From contig NZ_LAZS01000001.1 of NCBI RefSeq assembly GCF_002007205.1, positions 309,771-373,770 of the forward strand: a stretch of DNA of 64,000 bases, given 5' to 3'. This DNA is from Ensifer adhaerens. Its GTDB lineage: Bacteria > Pseudomonadota > Alphaproteobacteria > Rhizobiales > Rhizobiaceae. Below the pieces are notes generated by a model. It worked only from the letters and a program-made list of their open reading frames with translations, was not told where the DNA came from and searched no databases. The position numbers and the translations under genes were made by a program. Below, in pieces: positions 1 to 7,886 of the stretch; the first letter of the stretch is position 1, and the number at the start of each line of letters is the position of its first letter.

Positions 1-89
1 ATCGATGGCAGCGCCTGCGGATGCTTCCGCTTGAGCACGGGAACCGGCCAGCGCGGCACGCTGCCTGCCGGCGCCGCGGGACAGAGGGC

Positions 90-248
90 TCAGCGATGGA
101 TCGACGAAGTGATCGTCGTGTAGTCGGGCAGGTTGATGTCGGCGATTTCGGCTGCGCGGTATTGGGACAGGGCGAAGTGCATGATCGCGATCACGGTGAT
201 CGAGAAGGCCAGTACGGTGACGTTGACGCCGAAAGCGGTTTTGATCAT
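90..248 (-). CDS. Small single-pass membrane protein, function unknown
   Basis: Encodes 52 residues. A hydrophobic stretch at about residues 7-27 (VNVTVLAFSITVIAIMHFAL) should form one membrane segment or an uncleaved signal anchor, followed by a polar tail ending SSIHR. The start at 248 is chosen over the ATG at 305 because GGAGG and AGGG lie just upstream and the hydrophobic segment then sits at the N terminus. I do not recognise the family. It stands alone on this strand, about 160 bases from the next gene. Codon use is typical of the window, so it is probably a real gene. Confidence 0.5.
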   Translation of the reverse strand: MIKTAFGVNVTVLAFSITVIAIMHFALSQYRAAEIADINLPDYTTITSSIHR

Positions 249-412
249 GTCCCTTGTCCTCCAAGCCCTGCGTTTGTTGACGTGTGTCGCTAAAAACCGT
301 GACATGGAGACTATCGTGTGGCGTCAATTGTGCTGTTCCCCGGGGAACATGGAATATGGTTAGCCATTTCTGAACGACCAACTGCGTTCTCTTTGCCCCT
401 GCCGATCGTCGA

Positions 413-721
413 TCAGCGTTCCTGGACCATCTCGACCCGGTACTCCCGCCTCCCGGTTGGATGTTTCGGAAACGGGGCCGCGCGCCTGACCGCGTCGATG
501 GCAGCGGCATCGACCTTTCTGTTGCCAGACGAACGGTGGACGGTCACCAGAGACAATCCGCCGTCTTTCTCGACCACGAACCGCACCAAAGTTCGCCATT
601 GCCCGTGCTTGCTTGATCGGTCAGTCTGTTCGTGGCCCTTCTTTGATGAGGCGGCATGGGCGGGAGCTAGCGCGCCGGCCGTGAATATTGCGGCGCAGAG
701 AAGAGGGAGCAGGATTTTCAT
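413..721 (-). CDS. Secreted small protein with TonB C-terminal-like domain
   Basis: Encodes 102 residues. The start at 721 gives a clean signal peptide (MKILLPLLCAAIFTAGALAPAHA, cleavage after AHA); the ATG at 769 would place 16 charged residues before it. The mature part carries the TonB C-terminal signature of an RFVVEKDGGLSLVTV strand, the SSGN turn, DAAAIDAVRRAAPFP and a final strand. Such small exported TonB_C proteins are common in rhizobia and lack the N-terminal anchor and Pro-rich spacer of true TonB, so energy transduction is not implied. No operon partner is visible. Confidence 0.7.
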   Translation of the reverse strand: MKILLPLLCAAIFTAGALAPAHAASSKKGHEQTDRSSKHGQWRTLVRFVVEKDGGLSLVTVHRSSGNRKVDAAAIDAVRRAAPFPKHPTGRREYRVEMVQER

Positions 722-939
722 GGAGCGTCTCAGCCGCGTGTGGGATGGGTAGGTGTGAGACGTAATCATCTTTTGGTTGCGTGCGCGAGAGTATTTTCAT
801 GCTGTGCGGTTATTTGCCGAAAGCATCGAAGCGGCATCTTGAACGCAAGGCTCTCGTGCGTATTGTGCGGGCCACTGCGCCGCCCGTTGCCTTCGTACGG
901 GTTCTGAAGGCTATGCGACCTTCCAATAGAAAATTTCAA

Positions 940-1380
940 ATGACCATTTCCATCCGCAGTTCTCGCGCTTCCGATTTTCCGCGCACGTTCGAGATCTGGC
1001 GCAGCGCCGTCATTGCCACGCACGACTTCCTCACGCCGGAGGACTTTGCCGCGATCGAGGCGCTGGTGCGCGACCAGTATCTGCCGGCCGCAGAGTTCTG
1101 GATCGCCGCTGACGAGAACGACCAGGCACTCGGTTTCATGGGCATGAGCGGGGCGCAGATCGACTCGCTTTTCGTGCATGCGGATGCGCGCGGCGCCGGC
1201 GTCGGCCGGAGGCTTGTCGAGCACGCCATGTCGCTGCATCCGGTGCTGACGGTTGATGTCAACGAGCAGAATGCGTCCGGTGCCGGGTTCTATCAGCGCC
1301 TGGGGTTTGTGACAGTCGGGCGCTCGCCGGTCGATGATGCCGGGCGGCTCTATCCGCTGCTGCATCTACGCCGGGGATGA
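940..1380 (+). CDS. GNAT-family N-acetyltransferase, YjaB-like
   Basis: Encodes 146 residues forming one complete GNAT domain. The N terminus (TISIRSSRASDFPRTFEIW) and the middle (ATHDFLTPED, GFMGMSG, DSLFVHADARGAGVGRRLVEHA) follow E. coli YjaB closely. The acetyl-CoA pyrophosphate loop is RGAGVGRR, and motif B is NASGAGFYQRLGF. The start at 940 matches the YjaB N terminus; the in-frame upstream ATG at 781 would add 53 non-homologous residues. YjaB-type enzymes acetylate amines or protein lysines; the substrate here is unknown. A second, more distant member of the group lies at 36099-36551. Confidence 0.82.
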   Translation: MTISIRSSRASDFPRTFEIWRSAVIATHDFLTPEDFAAIEALVRDQYLPAAEFWIAADENDQALGFMGMSGAQIDSLFVHADARGAGVGRRLVEHAMSLHPVLTVDVNEQNASGAGFYQRLGFVTVGRSPVDDAGRLYPLLHLRRG

Positions 1381-1401
1381 TCAGCGCATGCCGGCGCCCG
1401 C

Positions 1402-1983
1402 TCAGGCGGCCGGCTTGTTGATGGTGATCAGGAAAAGAACGGCGGAGGCGGCCGGTTCGATCGTGATGGGGGCAGAGCCTTCTAGGATCACCGTGTCGCC
1501 CGCGGCGAGGTCTGCCGTGGCGTCTTTCGCGGTCAGGCGCACCGCTCCGCCATGGCAAAGCAGGAGCGTCGTCGCTGTGCCACCTTCCACGGTCTGCGGA
1601 TGATCGAGCGCCAGTCGCCGAACCCTGTGGGCAAGCTTGCCACGCCTTGTCATCACATTGAGGTCGACGATCGGGCCATCGACCAGCGTCGCCGAGGTCG
1701 AAACGTCGGCCGGGAAGGGGAGCGGTGCCGTCCCTCCGGTCATCAGGACGGGCTCTCGGCCTTCGATCATAAGCCGCATGCCCTTTCCCTGCAGGATGGA
1801 GAGCGTGCGGTCGATGCCGGGGAAGCTGGAGAAGGGGCCGTCGGTGGCCACCGTCGCCATGCTCACGCGCCAATCGAAATCGGCGAGCGAGGCTTTTTCG
1901 GGGGAGACGGCGATCTCCACGGTCTCGCCGCCGCCGTTCTTCCAGGGCATGCGCTTGTAGGAACTGGCGCGCAGGATTTTCAT
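1402..1983 (-). CDS. hutD: HutD/Ves family cupin protein
   Basis: Encodes 193 residues with the HutD signature MPWKNGGGETVEIAVSP near the N terminus and DFDWRVSMATVATDGPFSSFPGIDRTL, which form the double-stranded beta-helix of the HutD/Ves cupin family. In Pseudomonas, HutD limits hut operon expression and is thought to bind a histidine-pathway intermediate; it has no known catalytic role. Its start overlaps the hutH2 stop by four bases (ATGA), so it is translationally coupled as the last gene of the hut block. The placement supports the histidine assignment of the whole cluster. Confidence 0.88.
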   Translation of the reverse strand: MKILRASSYKRMPWKNGGGETVEIAVSPEKASLADFDWRVSMATVATDGPFSSFPGIDRTLSILQGKGMRLMIEGREPVLMTGGTAPLPFPADVSTSATLVDGPIVDLNVMTRRGKLAHRVRRLALDHPQTVEGGTATTLLLCHGGAVRLTAKDATADLAAGDTVILEGSAPITIEPAASAVLFLITINKPAA

Positions 1984-3476
1984 GGCGTCGCCTCCTCGAT
2001 GATCGCGCGCATGCGGGCAAAGTCGCCGTTCAGCGGCCGGTCGTCGGCATAAGCAGGGATGATCGAGCGGATGCGCCGGTAGAGCGCGTCGGTGCGTGCG
2101 GCGCGACCACGCGGCTGCAGATCATAGGCCTGCGATGCGGCGAGCAGCTCGATCGAAAGGATCGTTTCGAGGTTGTCGGCGATCGACAGCGCTTTCCAGG
2201 CAGCCGGCGTCGCATGGGTGAGGATGTCCTCCTGCAGCGCCGAGGTGATGCCGCCGTCGAGGCTTGCGGGAGCGGCCAGGCGCCGGTTTTCGGCGGCAAG
2301 CGAGGCGGCCGTGTACTGTGCGATCATGAACCCGGAGGAGACGCCGCTGTCGCCGGCAAGGAAGGCCGGCAGGCGGCTCACCAGCGGGTTGACCAGCCGA
2401 TCGATGCGGCGCTCGGAGATCGCGGCGACTTCGGCAACGGCGACCGCCAGATTGTCCATGGCAAGGCCAAGGGCAGCCCCCACCGCATGGGCCTGCGAAT
2501 GGACTTCCGGCGCCTCGGGCGTGCCTGATACGGCCGGATTGTCGGTGAGGCTTGCGAGTTCCCGATCGACGACTTCTGCGACGTGAACCAGCGCATCGCG
2601 GGCAGCGCCATGCACATGCGGCACGGCGCGAAGGCTCAAGGGATCCTGCGTGCGTGTGCCGGCGGTTTCCGCAAGCATCGGGCTATCAGCGAGATAGGCG
2701 CGCAGAGACGCACCCACTTCCTCCAGTCCCTTGGAGCGGCGAAGGGCGAGTGGGCCGGCGGCAAAGGCGTTCGCCTGGCTACCGAGGTTTTCATAGGTCA
2801 TGGCGGCGGCCGCATCGGCCCAGTCGAAGAGGCGGGTCGCGCGCGAGAGCGCCAGCGCCGCAAGGCCGGTGGCGCAAGGCGTGCCATTGACGAGGCTCAG
2901 GCCCTCCTTGGCTTCGAGCCTGAGCGGCTTGAGGCCGATCCGCGCGAGCGCCTCGGCGCCGCTGATCTTGCCCTTACCGTCGTCGACCGTTCCATGGCCG
3001 ATCAAGACGAGACCGATAGCGGCTGCGTGAGTGAGGTAGCCGACCGAGCCGCGCGACGGGATGTCGGGGATGAGGTTGGCATTGAGGAGCGCAAGCAGCG
3101 CCTCGACCGTCTCGATGCGCACGCCGGAATAGCCATGGGCGAAGTTGGCGATCTGGGCGGCCATCACTGCGCGGGCCTCGGGCCGGGCGAGCGGTTCGCC
3201 GACACCGCAGGCATGGCTGAGGATGATGTTGTGCGACAGCGCCTGCTGGTTCTTGCGGTCGATGACGACGTCGCAGAGCGCGCCGACGCCGGTGTTGATG
3301 CCGTAACCGCGAATGCCGCGTTCGACGAGCGCGTCGACGACCTTGCGGGCGTGGACGATGCGCTTCCGCGCGGTTTCCGAAAGCGCGAGCGGGGCGCCAT
3401 CGGCGACCGCCGCGATTTCTTTCCAGGTCAACGGCGCATCGAGGATTATGCTGTCAGCACTTCTGCTTTCATTCAT
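1980..3476 (-). CDS. hutH2: HutH2, histidine ammonia-lyase-like protein lacking the MIO triad
   Basis: Encodes 498 residues across the full HAL/PAL fold. Retained motifs are YGINTGVG (58-65), LSHACGVGEPL (about 86-96), LVNGT (195-199), Q277/R283 and E396. Active lyases carry GSVGASGDLAPLAH, whose Ala-Ser-Gly cyclises to the MIO cofactor; here GSVG (143-146) runs straight into YLTHAAAIG, so the triad is missing. The usual QDPYSLR is QDPLSLR, losing the active-site Tyr. The frame is intact, so this is not a sequencing frameshift. The start at 3476 overlaps the hutV stop by eight bases. S. meliloti has a hutH2 in the same position. By sequence it is a HAL homologue whose classical activity is doubtful. 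Confidence 0.85.
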   Translation of the reverse strand: MNESRSADSIILDAPLTWKEIAAVADGAPLALSETARKRIVHARKVVDALVERGIRGYGINTGVGALCDVVIDRKNQQALSHNIILSHACGVGEPLARPEARAVMAAQIANFAHGYSGVRIETVEALLALLNANLIPDIPSRGSVGYLTHAAAIGLVLIGHGTVDDGKGKISGAEALARIGLKPLRLEAKEGLSLVNGTPCATGLAALALSRATRLFDWADAAAAMTYENLGSQANAFAAGPLALRRSKGLEEVGASLRAYLADSPMLAETAGTRTQDPLSLRAVPHVHGAARDALVHVAEVVDRELASLTDNPAVSGTPEAPEVHSQAHAVGAALGLAMDNLAVAVAEVAAISERRIDRLVNPLVSRLPAFLAGDSGVSSGFMIAQYTAASLAAENRRLAAPASLDGGITSALQEDILTHATPAAWKALSIADNLETILSIELLAASQAYDLQPRGRAARTDALYRRIRSIIPAYADDRPLNGDFARMRAIIEEATP

Positions 3477-4296
3477 GGGCTTCCGGTCGTCCCTGTCGGC
3501 GTTGCACGAAACGGGCAACATAATCGTTGGCCGGCCGTTCCAGAATATCGTCCGGCGTGCCGACCTGCACCACCTGGCCGTCCTTGAGGATGGCGATTTC
3601 CGAACCGATGCGCAGCGCCTCGTCGAGATCATGGGTGATGAAGACGATGGTCTTTGCAAGGTTCTGCTGCAATTGCAGCAACTGGTCCTGCATGTCGGCG
3701 CGGATCAAGGGGTCAAGCGCCGAGAAGGCCTCGTCCATCAGGATCACGTCGGTATCTGCGGCCAGCGCCCGGGCCAGGCCGACGCGCTGCTTCATGCCGC
3801 CGGAGAGCTGGTGCGGGAACTTGGCGTCGTAGCCGGCAAGACCCACGGTCTCGATCCATTTCATGCCGATGTCGCGCGCCTGCGCCTTGGGCAGGCCGCG
3901 CACGCGCTGACCGTAGACGACGTTCTGCAGCACGGTGCGGTGCGGCATCAGCGCAAAACTCTGGAACACCATGCTGACGCGGTGCATGCGGAAGGTGCGC
4001 AGCGCCTTGGCGTCAAGATCCAGGATGTTGTTGCCGTCGAACGCCACTTCGCCGCTGGTCGGCTCGATCAGCCGGTTGATGTGGCGCACCAGCGTCGACT
4101 TGCCGGAGCCGGAAAGCCCCATGATCACGAAGATCTTGCCGGCGCCGATCGTCAGGCTGACATTGTTGAGGCCGACGCTGCAGCCGGAGCGGGCGAGAAT
4201 TTCGGACTTGTTGAGCCCTTCCTTCGCCATGGCGAGTGCGGCTTTCGCGTCCTGCCCGAAGATCTTGTAGACGTTGCGGATCTCGATATCAGCCAT
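3469..4296 (-). CDS. hutV: HutV, ATPase of histidine/betaine-type ABC transporter
   Basis: Encodes 275 residues, an ABC ATPase of the ProV/OpuAA (quaternary amine) class. Walker A is GLSGSGKST (60-68), the Q-loop lies at VFQSFALMPH, the signature at LSGGMKQRVGLARAL (164-178), Walker B at VILMDEA (184-190), and the switch His in FITHDLDEAL. It lacks the C-terminal CBS pair of ProV and is therefore shorter. It overlaps hutW upstream and hutH2 downstream by eight bases each, pointing to one coupled transcript. In S. meliloti the orthologous HutXWV system takes up histidine and also proline and betaines. Choline-type (ChoV) specificity cannot be excluded from the ATPase alone. Confidence 0.88.
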   Translation of the reverse strand: MADIEIRNVYKIFGQDAKAALAMAKEGLNKSEILARSGCSVGLNNVSLTIGAGKIFVIMGLSGSGKSTLVRHINRLIEPTSGEVAFDGNNILDLDAKALRTFRMHRVSMVFQSFALMPHRTVLQNVVYGQRVRGLPKAQARDIGMKWIETVGLAGYDAKFPHQLSGGMKQRVGLARALAADTDVILMDEAFSALDPLIRADMQDQLLQLQQNLAKTIVFITHDLDEALRIGSEIAILKDGQVVQVGTPDDILERPANDYVARFVQRRQGRPEAHE

Positions 4297-5146
4297 TGCG
4301 GGGATCCTCCGTCCGGCTCTTGCCGAAGCCTTGCGTGATGCGGTCGAGTACGATCGCGAGAATGACGATGCCGATGCCGGCTTCGAGCCCCTTGCCGACG
4401 TCGAGTGTCTGGATGCCGTTCAGCACCTGCTCGCCGAGGCCGCGGGCGCCGATCATCGAGGCGACGACCACCATCGACAGCGCCATCATGATCGTCTGGT
4501 TGAGGCCGGCCATGATCGTCGGCGTGGCGAGCGGCAACTCGACGCCGAAGAGGATCTGGTTGGGGCTGCCGCCGAATGCGGTTGCCGCTTCCACCACTTC
4601 GTGGTCGACCTGGCGGATGCCGAGATCGGTGAGGCGAATGAGCGGCGGGACGGCATAGATGATGGTGGCGAGGATCGCAGGTACCTTGCCGAGGCCGAAG
4701 AGCATCAAAGCCGGGATCAGGTAGACGAAGCTCGGCATGGTTTGCATGACGTCGAGCACCGGCAGGGTGATGTTGCGCACCAGCCGGCTCTTGGCGACGA
4801 GGATGCCCATCGGCACGCCGATCGCCACCGATACCAGCGTCGCCATCAGCATCAGTGCCAGCGTCTGCATGGTAAGGTCCCAGAGACCGAGCACGCCGAC
4901 GAAGAACAGCAGCGCACCGACCGCGACGGTCAGCGTCCAGCGCTTGGAGCTTTGCCAGGCGAGCGCCATGAAGGCGAGGATGACGACCCACCAGGGCAGC
5001 CCGCGCAGGATCCACTCGATGAACAGCACGGCTTTGAGGATCACCGCGCTGATCGCCTTGAAGACCCAGCCATAGCTGCTGACCAGCGTCTGGATGAACT
5101 CGTTCACCGGCGCGCGGATGGAGAGATTGAGGGTATCCGGAAACAT
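4289..5146 (-). CDS. hutW: HutW, permease of histidine/betaine-type ABC transporter
   Basis: Encodes 285 residues, an inner-membrane permease of the ProW/OpuAB class with about six hydrophobic segments. The EAA-type loop coupling to the ATPase is VVEAATAFGGSPNQILFGVELPLATPTIMAG. The N terminus (NLSIRAPVNEFIQTLVSSYGWVFKAI) is typical of ProW-like permeases. The stop overlaps the start of hutV. A 157-base spacer with inverted repeats separates it from hutX upstream, a usual arrangement when the binding protein is made in excess over the membrane parts. The clustered HutF, HutD and HutC argue for histidine as the main inducer or substrate. Confidence 0.87.
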   Translation of the reverse strand: MFPDTLNLSIRAPVNEFIQTLVSSYGWVFKAISAVILKAVLFIEWILRGLPWWVVILAFMALAWQSSKRWTLTVAVGALLFFVGVLGLWDLTMQTLALMLMATLVSVAIGVPMGILVAKSRLVRNITLPVLDVMQTMPSFVYLIPALMLFGLGKVPAILATIIYAVPPLIRLTDLGIRQVDHEVVEAATAFGGSPNQILFGVELPLATPTIMAGLNQTIMMALSMVVVASMIGARGLGEQVLNGIQTLDVGKGLEAGIGIVILAIVLDRITQGFGKSRTEDPRNG

Positions 5147-5226
5147 CGGATGTCGTTCCTTGCTCGGGCCATGGGCGGGCGCAACGCTGCGGCCGATGGC
5201 GCTTGCCTCGGGGTGTCGAAGGTGCT

Positions 5227-5291
5227 GGCCGACCCGGATCTGGCAGGGCCGCCCTGCAAGAGACAGGGCGCGCGTCAGACCCGTGTCGGCC
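5227..5291 (-). repeat. Nested inverted repeats between hutX and hutW
   Basis: An outer pair GGCCGAC (5227-5233) and GTCGGCC (5285-5291) encloses a perfect hairpin GCAGGG-CCG-CCCTGC (5243-5257). In hutXWV mRNA this would fold just after the binding-protein coding region. Such hairpins often stabilise the upstream part of a transport mRNA or reduce read-through into the permease genes. There is no T-run, so a strong intrinsic terminator is unlikely. Confidence 0.5.
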
Positions 5292-5303
5292 GACCGAACG
5301 AAC

Positions 5304-6338
5304 TTACTTCAGGCTGGCTTCGATCTTGCCGCGGGCTTCATCAGAAACCCACTTGCCCCAGACGTCGCCCTTGGTCTTCAGGAACTCGGCCGCTGCCGCC
5401 ACCGCATCGACCTTGTTGTCGGTCATGTAGGCAAGGCTGCCGTTGACGTCTTCGAGCGGGAAGGTTGCCTTTTCGAGGATGGCGATGATCTCGGGGGCTT
5501 CCTGCGCAAAGGTGCTGTTGACGCCGTAGGAGACGTCGACCGATGGGAAGGCGCAACCCTCATCGCGCTTGCCGGTGGCGCTCGAAAGTTCCTTCCAGCA
5601 GGCTTCGTTGTAGGCCGGTTCTTCCAGCTGCACGAGCTTGAACTTGCCCATGATCGCGGTCGGCGACCAGTAGTAGAAGAGGATCGGCTCGCCCTGCAGA
5701 TAGGCGGAGGTGATCGCGGAATCGAGTGCCGTGCCGGTGCCCGGACGGAAGTTCACATAGGTCTCGCCAAGCTTGTAGGCATCCAGCTTGGCCGTGCTGA
5801 CGCCTTCGCAGGTCCAGCCCGACGGGCAATTGAGGAAGCGGCCCTTGGTCGGCTCTTCCGGATCGGCGAAGATCTCGACGATCTTGGCATCGGAGAGCTG
5901 CGAGACGCTCTTCAGGTCCGGCGCCTTGGCCTCGAGGTTGCGGGACGCATCGCCCTTGATGACGTATTCCGGTACGAACCAGCCTTCGCTGGCGCCGACG
6001 AAGGTCTTGCCGACGGCGACCACCTTCTTTTCCTCGACCGCCTTGTTCCAGATGTCGGAGCGGCCGAGCCATTCCTCGGCGAAGATCTGCACGTCGTTGT
6101 TGGCGGTTGCCTGCTCCAGCGTCACCGAGTTGCCTGGGATCGAATCCACTTGGCAATCGTAGCCCTTGGCAAGAATGGTCTTCATCACTTCGGTGATGAA
6201 GGCGCCGCTTTCCCAGTCGATGCCGGCGAACATGACGGTCTTGCCGTCGCCGCAATAAGACGCGCTGGCGCTGCCGGTGGAAGCCGCGAGCACGAGGCCG
6301 GTGGCGGCAAGGGTGAGTTTCAATTTGCTGATCGACAT
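5304..6338 (-). CDS. hutX: HutX, periplasmic histidine/betaine-binding protein
   Basis: Encodes 344 residues. The signal peptide (MSISKLKLTLAATGLVLAASTGSASA, cut before SYCGDG) fixes the start at 6338, which has GGGAA upstream; the longer frame to 6455 would overlap hutF. The mature part is an OpuAC/ProX-type binding domain with typical segments such as VMFAGIDWESGAFITEVMKTIL, EEWLGRSD, GWFVPEYVIKGD and YWSPTAIMGKFKLVQLEEP. Two Cys pairs (FLNCPSGWTCEG and CWKELSS...EGCAFP) suggest disulfides. It lies 35 bases after hutF, so both probably share a promoter. The ligand cannot be read from sequence; context favours histidine. Confidence 0.88.
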   Translation of the reverse strand: MSISKLKLTLAATGLVLAASTGSASASYCGDGKTVMFAGIDWESGAFITEVMKTILAKGYDCQVDSIPGNSVTLEQATANNDVQIFAEEWLGRSDIWNKAVEEKKVVAVGKTFVGASEGWFVPEYVIKGDASRNLEAKAPDLKSVSQLSDAKIVEIFADPEEPTKGRFLNCPSGWTCEGVSTAKLDAYKLGETYVNFRPGTGTALDSAITSAYLQGEPILFYYWSPTAIMGKFKLVQLEEPAYNEACWKELSSATGKRDEGCAFPSVDVSYGVNSTFAQEAPEIIAILEKATFPLEDVNGSLAYMTDNKVDAVAAAAEFLKTKGDVWGKWVSDEARGKIEASLK

Positions 6339-6373
6339 AAAGCTGTTCCCTTTTTTGATATTGGCTTCGATGA

Positions 6374-7750
6374 CTATTTCAGTTTCATCAGCACCCGCGC
6401 GAAAGCGCGGTCGATATCGTCCTCCCGGTCGTGGCGTCCGTTCCGGATCTTCCACGCGCCTGCGACCATGACGTCGCGAACGCTCTCGCCGCCAAGCGCA
6501 AAGAGCCAGCGGTCGAGGATCTGGTTGTTGGTGGCGGCAGCGATGTAAGGGTTGTCGCCGTCGAGCACGACGAAATCGGCGCGGGCGCCGACGGTAACGC
6601 CCGCGGTCGTCTGGCCGGCAGCCTGGGCACCGCCCTTGTGGGCTGCGTCGAAGATGGTTCGGCCGATCGAGGCACCGGGGCCGGTGGCCAGCCGGTTGCG
6701 GCGGCGATCGCGCAGGCGCTGGCCGTATTCGAGCAGGCGCAGTTCCTCGGCGACGCTGGTTGCCACATGGCTATCGGTGCCGACGCCGAAAATCCCGCCT
6801 TCGGCCATGAACTCGACCGCCGGGAAGATGCCGTCGCCGAGATTGGCTTCGGTTGCGGGGCAGAGCCCGGCAACGGCGCCGGAACGCGCCAGGCGCTGGC
6901 GCTCGCTTTCCGTCAGATGCGTTGCGTGGATCGCGCACCAGCGCTCGTCGACCGGCATCTCGTCGAGCAGCCATTCGACCGGGCGGCGGCCGCTCCAGGC
7001 GAGGCTGTCTTCGACTTCCTTGGTCTGTTCGGCGACATGGATATGGATCGGACCGGCGACGGGTGCTGCATCGAGGATGGTGCGCATCTCCTCGGGCGTT
7101 GCGGCGCGCAGCGAATGGATGGCATAGCCGAGCGTGTTGCCGGATTCACGGCAGAGCGGCTCGAGGCGCTGAAGCAGCGCGAGGAAACGGTCGGGGTCGT
7201 GCAGGAACGGCCGCTGGCCGGGATTGGGGTCAATGCCGCCGAAATTGGCGTGGGCGTAGAAGACGGGCAGGTGGGTAAGGCCGATGCCGGTCGTGCGGGC
7301 GGCGGCGAGGATGCGCAGCGACATCTCGGCCGGGTCGGCATAGGGCGTGCCGTCGGCCTGGTGGTGCAGGTAGTGGAATTCGGCGACGTGGCCGAAACCG
7401 CCCTTCAGCATCTCCATGTAGAGCTTGGCCGCGATCGCCTCGACATCGTCAGGGTTCACGAGGCCGACGGTGCGGTACATTTCCTCGCGCCAGGTCCAGA
7501 AGCTGTCGTTACCGCTGCCCGCCACTTCGGCAAGGCCGGCCATGGCACGCTGGAAGGCGTGGGAGTGCAGGTTGGCGATCGCCGGGACCAGCGGTCCGGC
7601 CGCGCGCTCGTCGCCGCTTGTGGCGGCGGTGCCGGTTTCGATCGCTGCAATGCGGCCGGAAGCGTCGAGCGAAATCGCGACGTTTTCGGCCCAGCCTTCG
7701 GGCAGGAGAGCCCGTTCTGCAAAGATCCGGTTGACGGGAAAACTAACCAT
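6374..7750 (-). CDS. hutF: HutF, formimidoylglutamate deiminase
   Basis: Encodes 458 residues of the amidohydrolase superfamily. HutF converts N-formimino-L-glutamate to N-formyl-L-glutamate and ammonia in the five-step histidine pathway. Metal-site motifs in order are NLHSHAFQRAMAG (about 63-75), HIHVAEQTKEVED, WCAIHATHLTESE and GVGTDSHVATS, with PATEANLGDGIFP typical of HutF. The start is placed at 7750 because AGGA is about eight bases upstream; the ATG two codons earlier (7756) is too close to it. It is the first gene of the minus-strand hut unit, under a predicted promoter overlapped by a palindrome. No hutI, hutU or hutG is in the window, so the pathway must be completed elsewhere. Confidence 0.9.
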   Translation of the reverse strand: MVSFPVNRIFAERALLPEGWAENVAISLDASGRIAAIETGTAATSGDERAAGPLVPAIANLHSHAFQRAMAGLAEVAGSGNDSFWTWREEMYRTVGLVNPDDVEAIAAKLYMEMLKGGFGHVAEFHYLHHQADGTPYADPAEMSLRILAAARTTGIGLTHLPVFYAHANFGGIDPNPGQRPFLHDPDRFLALLQRLEPLCRESGNTLGYAIHSLRAATPEEMRTILDAAPVAGPIHIHVAEQTKEVEDSLAWSGRRPVEWLLDEMPVDERWCAIHATHLTESERQRLARSGAVAGLCPATEANLGDGIFPAVEFMAEGGIFGVGTDSHVATSVAEELRLLEYGQRLRDRRRNRLATGPGASIGRTIFDAAHKGGAQAAGQTTAGVTVGARADFVVLDGDNPYIAAATNNQILDRWLFALGGESVRDVMVAGAWKIRNGRHDREDDIDRAFARVLMKLK

Positions 7751-7767
7751 GTGCATTTTCCTGTACG

Positions 7768-7785
7768 TAGTTGTATATGGAACTA
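7768..7785. promoter_or_regulatory. Candidate HutC operator
   Basis: An 18-base imperfect palindrome, TAGTT-GT-ATAT-GG-AACTA, has five-base arms that match exactly and a symmetric ATAT centre. It overlaps the predicted -10 of hutF and lies about 100 bases before hutC. The location and the GTATAT core suit a GntR/HutC-type dimer. The link to HutC is inferred from the context. Confidence 0.6.
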
Positions 7786-7809
7786 TAGATATTTTACGCT
7801 GGCGCGCAA
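7782..7809 (-). promoter_or_regulatory. Predicted sigma70 promoter of hutF-hutX operon
   Basis: On the minus strand, TTGCGC (7804-7809) and TATAGT (7782-7787) are separated by 16 bases and lie about 35 bases upstream of the hutF start. The -10 overlaps the candidate HutC operator, which would allow steric repression relieved by urocanate, the usual HutC inducer. Confidence 0.5.
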
Positions 7810-7886
7810 GCGTGAAATGAACGAAAAGATTCGAGAGCGAATGCGCATGATTTGTTCGGCGGCGCGGAAAGGCGAGGCTTGAGTTG

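Noticed and set aside
2583..3587. Plus-strand open frame of 334 codons
   Set aside because: It is antisense to hutH2, with no start signal or domain.
3469..6338. Choline or glycine-betaine transporter (ChoXWV/ProU)
   Set aside because: The ATPase and permease families allow it, but the coupled hutH2/hutD and neighbouring hutF/hutC point to the HutXWV system.
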